DNA from: Cliona cf. orientalis
Lineage: Eukaryota; Porifera; Demospongiae; Clionaida; Clionaidae
Length of the DNA: 64,000 nt
Direction of reading: 5' to 3'
Assembly (NCBI GenBank): GCA_963930775.1
Contig: OZ005689.1
Location: 32,969,235-33,033,234 of the forward strand
Part shown: piece after piece, positions 10,953 through 21,672 of the stretch
Position numbering within the stretch: position 1 is the first letter of the stretch
Layout: each line of letters begins with the position of its first letter
The notes under the pieces: model-generated
What the model was told of the DNA's origin: nothing
Database searches by the model: none
Seen by the model: the letters and a program-made list of their open reading frames with translations, nothing else
Translations under genes and position numbers: made by a program

Positions 10953-12008
10953 ATGGCTCGTAAAAGGCAATTTGAAGAAATCGACAATTTGGAATCGGTT
11001 AGCCAACCGGTACTCAGTGCTTGCATAGATGGTGTGGTTACTGGCCTCTCTATTGTGAAGAAGGGGAAGAAAATTTCTTATTTCGATGGGAGTGTCAGTG
11101 ATGGGAAGACGATGCTGAGGATCGTGGGATTTCGAGGAGGGCAGCACAAGGCCATCAAAGACTTCCTAACAAAGAAGACCCCTTTACGTCTTGAAGATTG
11201 CCAAATCAAGCCCGGTAGACGTGGATCCAAGATGGAAATTCAACTGAAGGATACCACTGTTTTGATGAAGTCTCCCAAGACCTTCGACTTCTCTGCTATC
11301 GAATTCGACACTGATGCTGGAATAGCTATCAACCTTGGGGAGCTGGAGGATATGAGTCTCTACCTGAAAGTGACAGCTGATGTGAAGGTCCTTGTGGTAG
11401 ACGAGCCGGTGACATTTTCATCCGGTGTTACCAAGCAAGATGTCACTGTTGCTGATCGCCATGCAGTTGGTAAAGTGCTGTTGTGGGAAGAAAATGTTGG
11501 TAAACTGCAGCAGCAAGGTAGTTATACCTTGAAGGATTTTGTAATCCGTGAGTATGCATGCAGTCGGTTCTTGGGGTTCAGCCAGGAAGGATCGCAGATT
11601 CTACCAATAACAGATATGGGAGTTGTTAAGCAGGTTGATGGTGAAGAAGACAAATTGGAGGAGCTGGGCGAAGCAAAAGTCATCGCTGTAATGCAGCTGG
11701 AGATGTACCGGGCTTGTCTGCGATGCAAAGGTCGTGTCGAGCCACTCGGATCTCCTTTTGGAAGGTGCTCCAGATCTGAGTGCGAGATGATGCAGCGGTT
11801 TGAGGAGTGCATCCAGCAAATTGTAGCGAAAATGATGTTCAAGAAACCGTCTGGAAATACATTGGTGCTTCATGCATTTGGAGAGATGGTAAAGAAGCTG
11901 GTGAATGTCTCCAATGATGCTGTTGTGAGTGAAGGGGATTTGATGTCGGCACCACCGTGCCGAGTCGAGTACAACAGTGTTGGGGTGGTTGTCGGTGTGA
12001 GCCGCTGA
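10953..12008 (+). CDS. RPA-like single-stranded DNA-binding OB-fold protein
   Basis: An uninterrupted 351-residue frame starting MARKRQFEEIDN. The first ~100 residues (VLSACIDGVVTGLSIVKKGKK, then ISYFDGSVSDGKTMLRIVGF) have the look of an RPA70-type OB fold. A second beta-rich segment follows, and a zinc-ribbon pattern CX2CX13CX4C at residues 255, 258, 272 and 277 matches the position of the zinc ribbon in RPA large-subunit C-terminal domains. Single-exon structure contrasts with the intron-rich genes nearby. RPA relatives bind ssDNA in replication and repair, and some Helitron/Helentron elements carry their own; a broken Pif1-endonuclease gene of that type lies 3.2 kb away in the opposite orientation. 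Whether this is a host gene or element cargo is unresolved. The family call is by fold pattern only. Confidence 0.7.
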   Translation: MARKRQFEEIDNLESVSQPVLSACIDGVVTGLSIVKKGKKISYFDGSVSDGKTMLRIVGFRGGQHKAIKDFLTKKTPLRLEDCQIKPGRRGSKMEIQLKDTTVLMKSPKTFDFSAIEFDTDAGIAINLGELEDMSLYLKVTADVKVLVVDEPVTFSSGVTKQDVTVADRHAVGKVLLWEENVGKLQQQGSYTLKDFVIREYACSRFLGFSQEGSQILPITDMGVVKQVDGEEDKLEELGEAKVIAVMQLEMYRACLRCKGRVEPLGSPFGRCSRSECEMMQRFEECIQQIVAKMMFKKPSGNTLVLHAFGEMVKKLVNVSNDAVVSEGDLMSAPPCRVEYNSVGVVVGVSR

Positions 12009-12440
12009 ATTGCGATTTTGGGCCTCAGACCGAAGAATCTGCAGTTGTGAACCTTGAAAACCTATGAAAAGAGACTATGTATTAATTTTTAATTTTTATG
12101 TACATGTATATTTGCAATTGGAGAATTGAAGTGTTGAAACTTGAGAAGCACAGCGTTTGAACGGTGCGTTAGAAAATAGGATACTAAAAATGTTTGGCCA
12201 TGCAATAGATGCAGGATACTAGATTAAAAATGTTAGCAAGATTTTAACGGTAATAATCCAAGTTGAAAAGGCTTTATGACAACAGGAAGTTTACTCTTCC
12301 AGTATTATTATATGAATTATTGCAAGGGTGCCTACATGCTTCTCGACAGCAAATTGATGAATTTGAGGTGTGTTCTTGCTTTTATTAAAGTTATTCACGA
12401 TATTGATCAAAATTTCAACAATATTAAGGTCTAAAAATTA

Positions 12441-12740
12441 ATAATGGCAGAGTTAATGCAATATTGATTTAGTAGCAAAAATACGTACATAATAATTAAT
12501 GGTGGTGATAAAATGTTGAGGAGCGGTGTTGATATGATGAATGATAATGAACATGTAGAATTAAGGAATGTTAACAAAAAATAATGGTGATTGTGAGTAC
12601 ATGTTGAAATGATCATTGTGATGGTGAATACAAAAGCGGGGATTCTGTAGGATGTTATCATATATTTTGGAATGTCCGAGAGGATATATTATGGTGATAA
12701 TTATATTAATAAGTGCATAATGATGTAACACGGTACAGTT
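12441..12740. repeat. AT-rich duplicated unit, copy 1 (empty site)
   Basis: GGCAGAGTTAATGCAATATTG, AGCAAAAATACGTAC and TTAATGGTGGTGATAAAATG appear in the same order as in 12776-13690. Here TTAA at 12495-12498 is uninterrupted, so it is the natural pre-insertion form of the site occupied in copy 2. Confidence 0.85.
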
Positions 12741-12775
12741 AAATGTGTAATTATGTATGCATAGAGATATAAATG

Positions 12776-13690
12776 ATGGCAGAGTTAATGCAATATTGAT
12801 TTGGTATATATTATAGCAAAAATATGTATATATATATATGACTAGTGTAATGATGTTGTCATGAGTATCGATTAGGCAATCATAGATGTATATAAGAGAG
12901 TATAAGGATGTTGTTGGGTATATAATAGTATATTAATAGTAATTAACCCTTTCATGGGCGGTGCCCAATTAACAATGTCACACCCGTTGGGCGGGGATTT
13001 TAGCTGTTTTTGCTCATTCAGCAAGAAGCACCAGCAGCCAGTATAAGGATATTCATAGTCACTCTTCCTGTTTGAGGTCTCTAAGGGCCTTCCCTTGCCT
13101 CTGTGTGGCTTCAGGTCATGACCTGCTGTAATAGCTAAAGTACACAGTGCCATATGCATGAACAGTAATTTTGTAAAATGGTGGTCGAGTATGACTCGAA
13201 CGGCGCTTTTTTGGTACAGAGGTAAGCAGTATAGCTATGTCACTTGGTTTAGAGTTAGAAAAGGACCAAGTGACCACGAATATGAAGTAAATTTACCTTT
13301 GGCATACACCTTTTTGGTCAAGCGAGTCGATAAAAACGTCCATTTGCTGATGGTGCAGAAATGCTCCCTTGCCCATTCAATTAATACCACGTGTGGTGCA
13401 AAATTGCTCCCTTGCCCGTGAAAGGGTTAATGGTGGTGATAAAATGGTGAGGAGCGGTATTGAATAATGAATGATAATGAACATGTAGTCATGTAGAATT
13501 GAAGAATGTTAACAAAAACAATGGTGATGGTGGGTACACGTAGAAATGGTCATTATGATGGTAAATATAAATAAAAGGGAGTTTAATAAAAGATTCTATA
13601 GCATATTAATTTATCACATATTTTGGAAATATCTGAAATGATAATATATTATGGTGATAACAAGTATGTATGTCACAACAATGTAACTAT
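12776..13690. repeat. AT-rich duplicated unit, copy 2, split by a MITE
   Basis: Left part 12776-12946 and right part 13427-13690 match copy 1, with the TTAA target duplicated around the 480-bp insert. The copies differ by numerous substitutions and small indels, so the duplication is not recent. Confidence 0.85.
12947..13426. mobile_element. piggyBac-type MITE, 480 bp, TTAA target duplication
   Basis: Ends CCCTTTCATGGGC and GCCCGTGAAAGGG are inverted repeats with one mismatch, flanked on both sides by TTAA (12943-12946, 13427-13430). CCC-GGG termini plus TTAA are the signature of piggyBac elements. The 87-codon frame inside (13158-13421) has no recognisable domain. The piggyBac gene at 18.7 kb could be a relative of the mobilising enzyme. 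Confidence 0.9.
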
Positions 13691-14090
13691 GCACTACAAT
13701 AATGATATTATTATGCATGGGCTGACTATAATTATTTGGATCAGCATGACTGTTACAGTATTCAATAATTATTAGAAATGGATAAAATTTTATGTCATGA
13801 TGTTTTAATATATGAACCCATTCAAGTCAGTATCTCAACTCAGATAGTCAGGGTTGCTCCTCAATGTTGTTAAAGCTTGAAACTCCATATTGATTGATTG
13901 ATTGATTGATTATTGATTTGGCCCCTGAAAGGGAGTGGCAAGCCACACAGACACACACACAGAATAACATAAAAAACAATGAACTGGCTACGCACAAATC
14001 AGGGAGAAAAATGGTTTGGATATCATTCAAAAGAGAACAGTGGAAAGGTTCTGCGGTAGAAACTCCCTAGCACAAGGCTAGACAGACGAG
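13691..14090. other. No gene; (TGAT)n tract
   Basis: AT-rich, with a (TGAT)6 run at about 13890-13913 and an ACACACAC stretch near 13950. Nothing else seen. Confidence 0.5.
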
Positions 14091-14094
14091 GCAC

Positions 14095-14650
14095 TTAAAT
14101 GTATGCGCATGCGCAGACAAACGGATCTGTAGGCCACACCCCTCACTGCAGGTGGAATTTAATGAGCCAAGAGACTTAGCTCCACTCCAGCATGGATACT
14201 ATAGTACCGGTATGACAGCGAACAGTTAACTCGCCTCTTCAGTCTTGCTTTGCAAGAAGCATAGATATGCGAGAAGTCGGAGACTTTGGTGGGCCCAGCT
14301 TGCGAGTACAACGATGACGTTCTCACTCCGCTCAAACCGGCGTCGATGCTGGCGCCGGCGCAAGATCGAGAGATTAGGATTCTAGGCTATAGCTAGCTAG
14401 CTATACTGCAGCCTAGGCCGAGGGCCGGCCGGCCTCATGCAAGGCTGTACTCATAAGTACTCAAGTACTCGAACTCGCGATTGATGGCTGGCCGGCCGGC
14501 CGCGCCAAGCGCGCGGCGCTTCGCGCCTCGTGCATCTCCGGCTCCATGGTTACCATGTTTTTTGCACACGGCCCTACCGTTCTGACCAATCGGGTGCGTT
14601 ATGACACAAAACGACACTATCTGAAAATATTTTTCGTTGTATAGTATAAT
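14095..14650. repeat. Dispersed element, copy 1 (relative at 34990-35490)
   Basis: Shared landmarks in the same order with 34990-35490: GCGCATGCGCAGA, GGCCACACCCCTCA, GACGTTCTC, TAGCGCC/TGGCGCC, CGGCGCTT, CACACGGCC/CACACAGCC, GTTCTGACCAATC and CTGAAAATATTTTTC. Internal parts are diverged. It is GC-rich against an AT-rich background, consistent with an inserted element. Confidence 0.6.
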
Positions 14651-15200
14651 TATAAGTGCACAATGATGTAATAATATGGTACAGTTAAATGTGTACAATG
14701 GATAATTATGATGTATGGAGATATCGATTGTGATTGTGATTTAAGTAAGTGTACAATTGTACAATGTGAAATGATATGACACGATGTAGTTAAAATTTTT
14801 GTGAAATGGTATAAAGTACGAGTGTGAGATGATATACTTATTAGTACAATAATGAGTCACACATGTACTGACATTATGAATACAAGATGTGATAACATTA
14901 AAATGTCATTTAAAGGAAACGTACGAGCGTATAATAGCCAGATATGTAATATCAAGTGTAATGAACGACTTGTAATAGAGTGAATTAAGTTCATGAAGTT
15001 CATGATTATGAGTTTTGTTTGGGTTCATCATTTATCTCATGGTTCTCAAGGTTTTCAAGATTCTCATAGATTCTCATAGATTCAGATTTTAAGTGCAAGG
15101 AATGCTTATAAATCAGTCAGTGGTCAATGTATTGAGGAAGTATAGTCAGTGGTACAATGCTCATTCTACGAGATATAGGCTAGCATCAAGTAGGCTTGGC
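14651..15200. other. No gene recognised
   Basis: AT-rich DNA with GATAATTATGATGT-like words related to the 12.4-13.7 kb units. Nothing to annotate. Confidence 0.5.
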
Positions 15201-15202
15201 AG

Positions 15203-16447
15203 TTAATCAGTAGCGGCACAGGCTACAGAACAGTATACTGTGTCATGATCGCTGTAGTATGTGTCTTGTACTTGTATTACTGTATTGCTAGGTAAGCTGG
15301 CATTGCAATATACATGATCAATGAGTGTGCCTCTGTTAGTTGTCGGTGAGTTCGCCAATTGTGTGTAGCCATGGCTAGACATAAAGCTCACAACTCTACT
15401 GTTAGTATGATGCAAAATATCTTCGTTAAAGTCACCTAAAATAACACACGGTAAGCTTAATGTAGAGATATGATTTAACTCTGGATAGTAAGCTTGTCAA
15501 TGTTTGCAATGGTACACTAGGTGATCTATACAATAATGCTATCTGGATCTGTTTATTTTTTGCTAGCAATAACATAGTACTCGCTGCTTCGATGCCATTG
15601 AATGCATATCTATGTGTATTAGTTGGTTGTACACATTCAGGAACACTAATCAACTCCACCTTTGTTGTTCCCTGATGCTCTATCACACCTGATAGCTATT
15701 TGGTTACTTTGCACTACAGGGGAAGGCTGAGGTGGAATTAGCCATGTTTCACAAAAGCATAGTATACTAGCATATTTGAGGTTACTATCACATGCTATAT
15801 CAGGCAATTTAGCAGTGATTGACCTCACATTCAACAATGCAATTGTATGATGGTTGTCATGAAATTGTAGTTTAGGTATAGTTTGCAATAACTTGGTGTT
15901 CAATCTTATTTCATTGTGCACGTCATTACTTTTTTTAATGGCAGAGGCACTGAAATTCAAAATATGTAGTCCTTGCAATGTTTTTACTCGACTAAATGCT
16001 ACATAGGCTTGCCCGGCATTGAATCTGCCACCTTTCATGTCTACAACTATTTCATCAAGTGTGAGGCCCTGCACTTTGTGTATAGTGGTTGCCCAAGCTA
16101 GTGTCAGTGGAAATTGTAATCGTGTGATTTCAGAGCCACGTTTACGTTTTGCACGAAACACCACTTCATGTTTACCTAAAGGCACTGCATTGGGAAACGT
16201 AGCTCGATATGGGCTTGTTTGGATTGCTTTAATGCCAACCTGTTGGTTATCGAACTAGACAAGCACTTTGGTTACTATGCTGCTATCATTAGTGACAATA
16301 TGGACAACTTCTCCTCTTGCTCCATTAACAAGGCCATCTGACACGTCAATGTTAGCTACAAGCATAACACGTGCACCGATAGCTAGCTTAAGGGTACCAT
16401 GAAGGCAACCAGTTTCATTTCTATTCTCAGATAGACTTTGCAGATCA
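15203..16447 (-). pseudogene. Pif1-type helicase C-terminus fused to an endonuclease domain (Helentron-like), broken
   Basis: From 16447 leftward on the minus strand: LHGTLKLAIGARVMLVANID, NGARGEVV, then PLGKHEVVFRAKRKRG, ATTIHKVQGLTLDEIVVDM and GQAYVAFSRV, which are Pif1 superfamily-1 helicase C-terminal motifs. After a short linker comes IALLNVRSITAKLP and ILCFCETWL, then VILGDFNED and GTLIDHVY with YYSDHDTV: endonuclease/exonuclease/phosphatase motifs. A Pif1 helicase followed by an endonuclease is the arrangement of Helentron proteins. Damage: in-frame TAG at 16255-16257 (a W codon position), frameshifts near 15660 and 15480, and no Rep or helicase N-terminus. The 5' side stops abruptly at repeat A (16450), so it is a truncated dead fragment. 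Confidence 0.8.
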
Positions 16448-16449
16448 TG

Positions 16450-16575
16450 TGATGCTCTAGTACAGTTTGGCTGCTATCAACACAGATAAGTGAGAGTATG
16501 TGTGCCCATCCTTGTTAAGCTAAGAACTATCATGCTGTGAGTACAGAGGATGATGAGACTTATGTTGAATTACTA
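16450..16575. repeat. Dispersed repeat A, copy 2
   Basis: Matches 9815-9947 closely and ends at the same GAATTACTAG. It abuts the point where helicase coding stops, so it is either an insertion that truncated the gene or part of the parent element. Confidence 0.7.
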
Positions 16576-16894
16576 GCTACTTGTGCATCATATTATGTAT
16601 AGAAAAAATTCTCATAACATCATAAAATAAAATGACATAGAAAAGTATGTGCATACATACATGTAAAAGAGCTATGACCTTGTGAATACAAGCTGTTTAC
16701 ACCTCATCATAAGTTTGTGTTGCAGGCTGCCATGTAGTCATTACTAGGTTGGCTTTCTCCTATGTAAGTATGATTAAAACCAACACCCCTTTGATGTGCT
16801 GATCACTTGAATGTATTGGACTATGCCATGGGTATACCATAACAGAGCCAGGGATAATTTAGTGCATGTTTTTGTAGGATTTTTTCCCTTCTGA

Positions 16895-17035
16895 AAGGAA
16901 CACATCCAACGCGTATAGGAACACATCAAATACGTAACATAACACATCCAACGTATACAAGAACGCATCCAACGCTTCATAACAACATATCCAACGTATT
17001 ACAAGAATACATCCAACATGGTACAAGAACATACT
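16895..17035. repeat. Degenerate ~22-bp tandem repeat
   Basis: About six units built on ACACATCCAACGTATACAAGA. Non-coding. Confidence 0.75.
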
Positions 17036-17140
17036 CTCTAACTGTCCCTCTTCTTACTAAAGGAACAGTCCTTAATTTTTTTGTTATAAAATGAGTATTA
17101 ATTTTAGTTTCAAATTCACTGCTGTTCAACATGTTTACAA

Positions 17141-17320
17141 TGGAGCAAAATCCAAACACTTGTAGTCCCGCTTTTGGTTTCAAATAGGTTGGTAGGTATA
17201 CACGTATAAAGAATCACAGAATGCATAGATGGCAAAATCCAAACACTTGTATTCCCGCTTTTGGTTTCACACAGGTTGGTAGGTATACATGTATAAAGAA
17301 TCACAAAACGCATACATTTG
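17141..17320. repeat. Tandem duplication of ~88 bp
   Basis: AAAATCCAAACACTTGTAGT, TCCCGCTTTTGGTTTCA and GGTTGGTAGGTATACA recur in order at about 17146 and 17233. Two copies plus a truncated third near 17320. Confidence 0.8.
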
Positions 17321-17574
17321 TAGATGGCAGCAAATCCATCCCACTGTGTACAAGAATGGCTGTCTCCTTTGGACATACATGTAGAACTGTTTCATATGTT
17401 TTGTACATATCAAGTGATCATAATTAAAGGGTGTTGTGAAATTAAATAATTTTAGTTTTAAATTGTAGCCAACTTTTCATGACTATATCCAAGGCTGCCA
17501 TGCACTTACACTCACTCGGCATCATACCTGACATCAGGCCGGTCAATAATCATTTGAGATGTGCTATAACATAA

Positions 17575-18505
17575 CTATGTATCATCATCATCAGCATGGT
17601 CACTATCGTCACTGTCTGTAGCAGAGTCTATAGTATCACCATTACGGGATAGGAGTGGTAGTGTTTCAGGGGCTTGATCTTCATCATCCGTAGCGTTGTC
17701 ATCACTCTCATCATGAGGTTCACATCTTGCACATGTTCCACCATTGTTATGGGGATTATTACAACTACCTTTACACTTACACCTAGAATTATAAGCCTTA
17801 CACATTCTATAGCAATTCCTACATCCTGCAGTTGACCCATCACATTTAGCACCCTTGCAACCACATCCCTTACTAGCAACTATAGCTTTCATTGTATCTT
17901 CATCATCCCATATCACAGATTGGAATTATCCATTCTCCACCCATACTGGCTTACATCTATTGTGCTTGTGATGAAAGCAAACAGTTTTTAAGACATACTC
18001 TGATCTCAACATGTGGTATCTAAGGGCACTAATTGTTGGTTCTAGCAGACATTCATGATCTTTACTTCCTATGCTATGGTAAAAACAGATTCTTCTGGTA
18101 AAGTCATGCCAATCAGAAAGTTTATTAAAGGGAACTACTTTATCATATGCCAACCATTTTAACAATTGTACTTTGTCATCCGCTAGAGGAGTAGCCATCA
18201 GTAACGCATACAAGGAACCTATAGGCTCACTATTAAACAGTTTTATGCTTCATTAAGTACACTGAACATCCTAGTTTAATCCATGCATCTAAATTGATTT
18301 TATGTAGTATATACCCCTCTATTCCCATAAACATTACTGATTGAGTTTCTACAAATGTACCACCATCACATATGTGCTCAATATTCTCAATGAAAATATG
18401 TAAGGTCTGTTTTGAAGTCCTAAAAAACTTATATAATCCCCACCTGTCAGCACATACACAGTGGCCAAACTTACCCTTTAGGGCCGATAGCGCCTTTTGG
18501 CGCAC
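17575..18505 (-). pseudogene. Cysteine-rich (CXC-like) C-terminal region of a mobile-element-associated protein, broken
   Basis: Leftward from about 18455: WGLYKFFRTSKQTLHIF, then EPIGSLYALLMATPLADD, WHDFTRRICFYHSIG, LEPTISALRYHMLRSEYVL, then VIWDDEDTMKAIVASKG and a Cys array GCGCKGAKCDGSTAGCRNC, CKAYNSRCKCKGSCNN. The ALR.H..R.EYV block followed by a C-x-C rich end recurs in uncharacterised invertebrate proteins amplified with transposons; I know no biochemical role. An acidic Asp/Ser tail closes the frame at 17575. Damage: frameshift near 18240 and in-frame TAA at 17926-17928. Its 5' side is cut at about 18474, where the piggyBac left end begins. Confidence 0.65.
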
Positions 18506-18545
18506 GTGCTATTTGACGATAGCACCTTTTGGCGCATGCGTGAGC
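18474..18545. repeat. Probable left end and subterminal repeats of the piggyBac copy
   Basis: TTAC|CCTTTAGGGC at 18471-18484 resembles a CCC-type piggyBac terminus with the TTAA site mutated to TTAC. CGATAGCGCCTTTTGGCGCA and CGATAGCACCTTTTGGCGCA follow at about 18485 and 18517, a subterminal direct repeat. I could not find a matching right end. Confidence 0.5.
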
Positions 18546-18700
18546 GTTGCGCAAGGTAGCTACGCCCATCATTAACTTAACTCCCACTCGATTGCGGCGA
18601 TCGATGGCGGATGATGTCATAAGTGTACTAGCGGTCACGGTACAGCTGTCCACTTATCTCCATGGCTTTGTGGAAACCACGAGAGTGTTTACTATCGACC

Positions 18701-20935
18701 ATGGCGCGAAGGTCCAGAGTGTCTGTTGAGGATATCCTCCAGCATCTAAACGGTGATGACAGCTTGGAACATGGGATGGATGGCAGCAGTGATGACGACT
18801 TGGGGATGGATACTGACTATGAATGAGTCAGATAGCTCTTTAGAAGGTATACAATCATATTATAATCAATAAACCATTCAAAATAATAATAATACTATAA
18901 TGCTTCTACTAAAAGGAGACTATGATGACATGCTCCCTCAGCCATCACCACCACCAGGAGTTGGCCTATATCCACCTCCAAGTCCAACTTGTGAGCAGCT
19001 GCACAATATTAGGGCACGGCATAAACTTTATGGAAATAACAAGCACTTTGCATGTATTATATTATAGCTGCATGGAGGAATGTGTGCATATCAGTGGTAT
19101 ACAAGAATATATCCATCTACGAAACAGCTTTGTTATACTTTTGCTTGCTAAGTGTTACTTTATCAGCACGAGTATAGTGTAAATAAATGTGCTGCCAAAC
19201 TAACACTCAGCAAGCAAGAGTATGAACATAAAAAATGTGTCGCCTACCAGTGTGTGTACAAATGTATATGTAAATGCATGTATGCTACTACTGATTACAT
19301 GTATGTACATGCACGCATGAGAATACAAGCAGTGCCTGTACTTACGGTATCTGTGCACCCACCTTGTAGCTTCTGAGAGCAGCCAGTCAGACGACACACA
19401 AACTCGGCCCAGTCAGGAGCTAGCACCAACTACGATCCATAAGATAACAAATATAATATTACAATCAAAATACATGATAATAATGATGATATTTATTACA
19501 GAATGGTCAACACAGGCAACACCTGTTGTAGTGACCCCATGCACGGAGCTGGCTGGGCCTCGAGTACCGCTACCTCATGACCCACCCGGTATATTCTCCC
19601 TCTACTTTGACGACAACTTTGTGGGCATGATTGTGGAGGAGACTAACTGGTATGCGGAGCAGTGTCTGCAGGAAACAAGCAGTGGTCAACAGATGCGGAG
19701 GAGATACATGCGTACTTGGGATTCATGATCCTCATGGGTATAAACTGGCTACCCGAGATCCGAGACTATTTGTCCACGGATACGAGTCTCAGGTACACAC
19801 CCATCGCCGACAGAATCAGCCGAGACAGGTTTGAGGAGATCACACGATATCTCCACTTTGCTGACAATGATAAGCTACCTGCTCGTGGCGAAGATGGTTT
19901 TTCGCACCTACAGAAGGTCGTTCCTATCATCTCAGCTCTGAAGCAGAGATTCAAGTCGGCGTACTACCCCCACTCCCAGCTCAGTGTAGACGAAGCTGTG
20001 ATACCCTTGAAAGGTCAGTCTACCATGAAGCAGTACCTCCCACTGAAGCCTGTAAAGCGTGGATTCAAGGTTTGGGCTATGGCCGACGCTTTGAATGGGT
20101 ATCTGTACGACTTCAACGTCTACACTGGTGCTACGGGAGAGAGAGAAACAGCACTAGGGGAGAAGGTGGTACTTACGTTGTCGGAGCCTTTGAGGGGGAA
20201 ACACCCTCAGTTCTTCGACAACTACTTCACCTCTATCACCTTGCTTGACAAACTTCTCACACGGGGGACCTACGGCTGTGGCACAATCTGGACAAACAGG
20301 AAGAACTTCCCATCTGAGATAAGTGAGGAGACGAAGAAGTTTCAGCGGGGAGGGTCAGTGTTCCGACAGTATGGAAAGATTGTGGCCACTGCATGGAAGG
20401 ACAATAGAGTGGTGAATGTAGCATGCACACTGGCAGACCCTACGGAACTCACCACAGTGAAGAGACGGCAGAAAGATGGCACCAGGATTGATGTCGAGTG
20501 TCCCCTCTGTATTGCACTGTACAACCAATACATGGGTGGGGTTGACTACAATGACCATCTCCGTGGCAGCTATCATGTACGGTGGAAGTGCATGAAGAAC
20601 TACAAGTATGTATTCTTGTTTGACGTCTCGATCACAAACTCTTTCATTCTTCACTAGTACGACATCAGGAGTAGTCCACCCATGGACCAAAAGCACTTCC
20701 GCCTCATGCTGGCCGAGCAGTTGATAGGGTCATACATGTCCAGGAAACGTGCTGGCCGTCGGAGAAAGCGTCCCCGTCCACCTAGCAGCGGTAGCAACAT
20801 CCCTACAGAGCATTTCCCTGTGCACTCCACCAAGTGCCGCTCTGTATACTGTATGGACATTCGCTCTCAGCCACGTGGGAAGGAGTCTGTGTGGGTGTGG
20901 AGAGCCAACCCTGTGTATGACAGGAACAAATGATG
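18701..20935 (+). pseudogene. piggyBac transposase (PGBD family), degenerate
   Basis: Exon 1 starts at 18701 with MARRSRVSVEDILQHLNGDD, the acidic N-terminus usual for PGBD proteins. Further exons at about 18917 (YDDMLPQPSPPPG), 19373 (SESSQSDDTQTR) and from 19501. The core runs 19501-20650: SVDEAVIPLKG with Asp at 19989, FFDNYFTS with Asp at 20217, GGVDYNDH with Asp at 20544 and 20553, so the DDD/D catalytic set is complete. Damage: frameshift near 18826 in exon 1, a one-base frameshift near 19665, TAG at 20655-20657, and a frameshift in the C-terminal Cys cluster near 20890 (Cys residues continue in another frame as GCGEPTLC). Piggybac enzymes cut and paste at TTAA. The core is well preserved, so inactivation may be fairly recent. 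Confidence 0.9.
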
Positions 20936-20959
20936 AAAACGATTGCTATAGATTATGGC

Positions 20960-21530
20960 ATCAATAGTAGCCAATCATTTATCACGTCATCTCTGTGGGT
21001 CTGTATCTCTCCATTTGTTTCTCTCTCTCCCTCCCTCCCTCTCCTTCCCTCACACAAGAATTTACAATAATAATTATATGGACACTTCCCCGGAGTGGCA
21101 TACCCCGAATTGATTATGTATATGTATGTATGCTACGGCTATCTTTGTACTTGGAGAGCAATCGAAGCACGAAGTTTACTGATAATTGAAGAATGTACCT
21201 ACCAGGGGTGCTGCTGTTGGACGTCTCGATCACCAATGTTCTCATATCATCCCATCTGCCCTCGCATGGTAGGAGTAGTCCACTGTATGGTAGGGTAGGT
21301 AGGAAGGAATCGGTGTAGGAGTGTACACCATGGGAAGAAGAGCCAACCTGTGTATGATACATACAAACAATGGAAATAATTTTTTAGACCTATGGCAAGA
21401 ACACTAGCTAACCTACCCTACCTACTCTCATACCCCTGTGATTTATCTCCCCCTCTCTCTCCCTCCCTTGCAAAACGCAAATAATTTCACAATTCTACGG
21501 GGGGGGGGGGGGGGGGGGGGGGGGGTCCTT
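20960..21530. repeat. Partial duplicate of the piggyBac 3' end and its flank
   Basis: 21215-21500 repeats landmarks of 20625-21090: GACGTCTCGATCAC, GGAGTAGTCCAC, AGAGCCAACC, TGTGTATGA, TATGGCA, TGATTTATC.. and a CTCTCTCCCTCCCT tract, with large gaps. It ends in a run of 27 G at 21499-21525. Confidence 0.65.
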
Positions 21531-21554
21531 ATTATTCAATATTGAATCTACTAA

Positions 21555-21672
21555 GGCTGTCTTTGTACGCTTTGTGCTTGGAGCTCCGCTTCTTTTGAAG
21601 CTAAGCGCCTCTAGTAATAATACTAGAAGCGTCAGAGAAGGAGAAGCTCCAAGCGCAAAGCTTACAAAGCTC
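21555..21672. repeat. Foldback sequence, arms ~50 bp
   Basis: TACGCTTTGTGCTTGGAGCT, TTCT, AGCGCCTCTAG are mirrored after TAATAATA by CTAGAAGCG, AGAAGCTCCAAGCGCAAAGC. Imperfect, non-coding. Confidence 0.7.

Noticed and set aside
11522-11873. Minus-strand frames opposite the RPA-like gene
   Set aside because: Antisense shadows of a clear coding frame.
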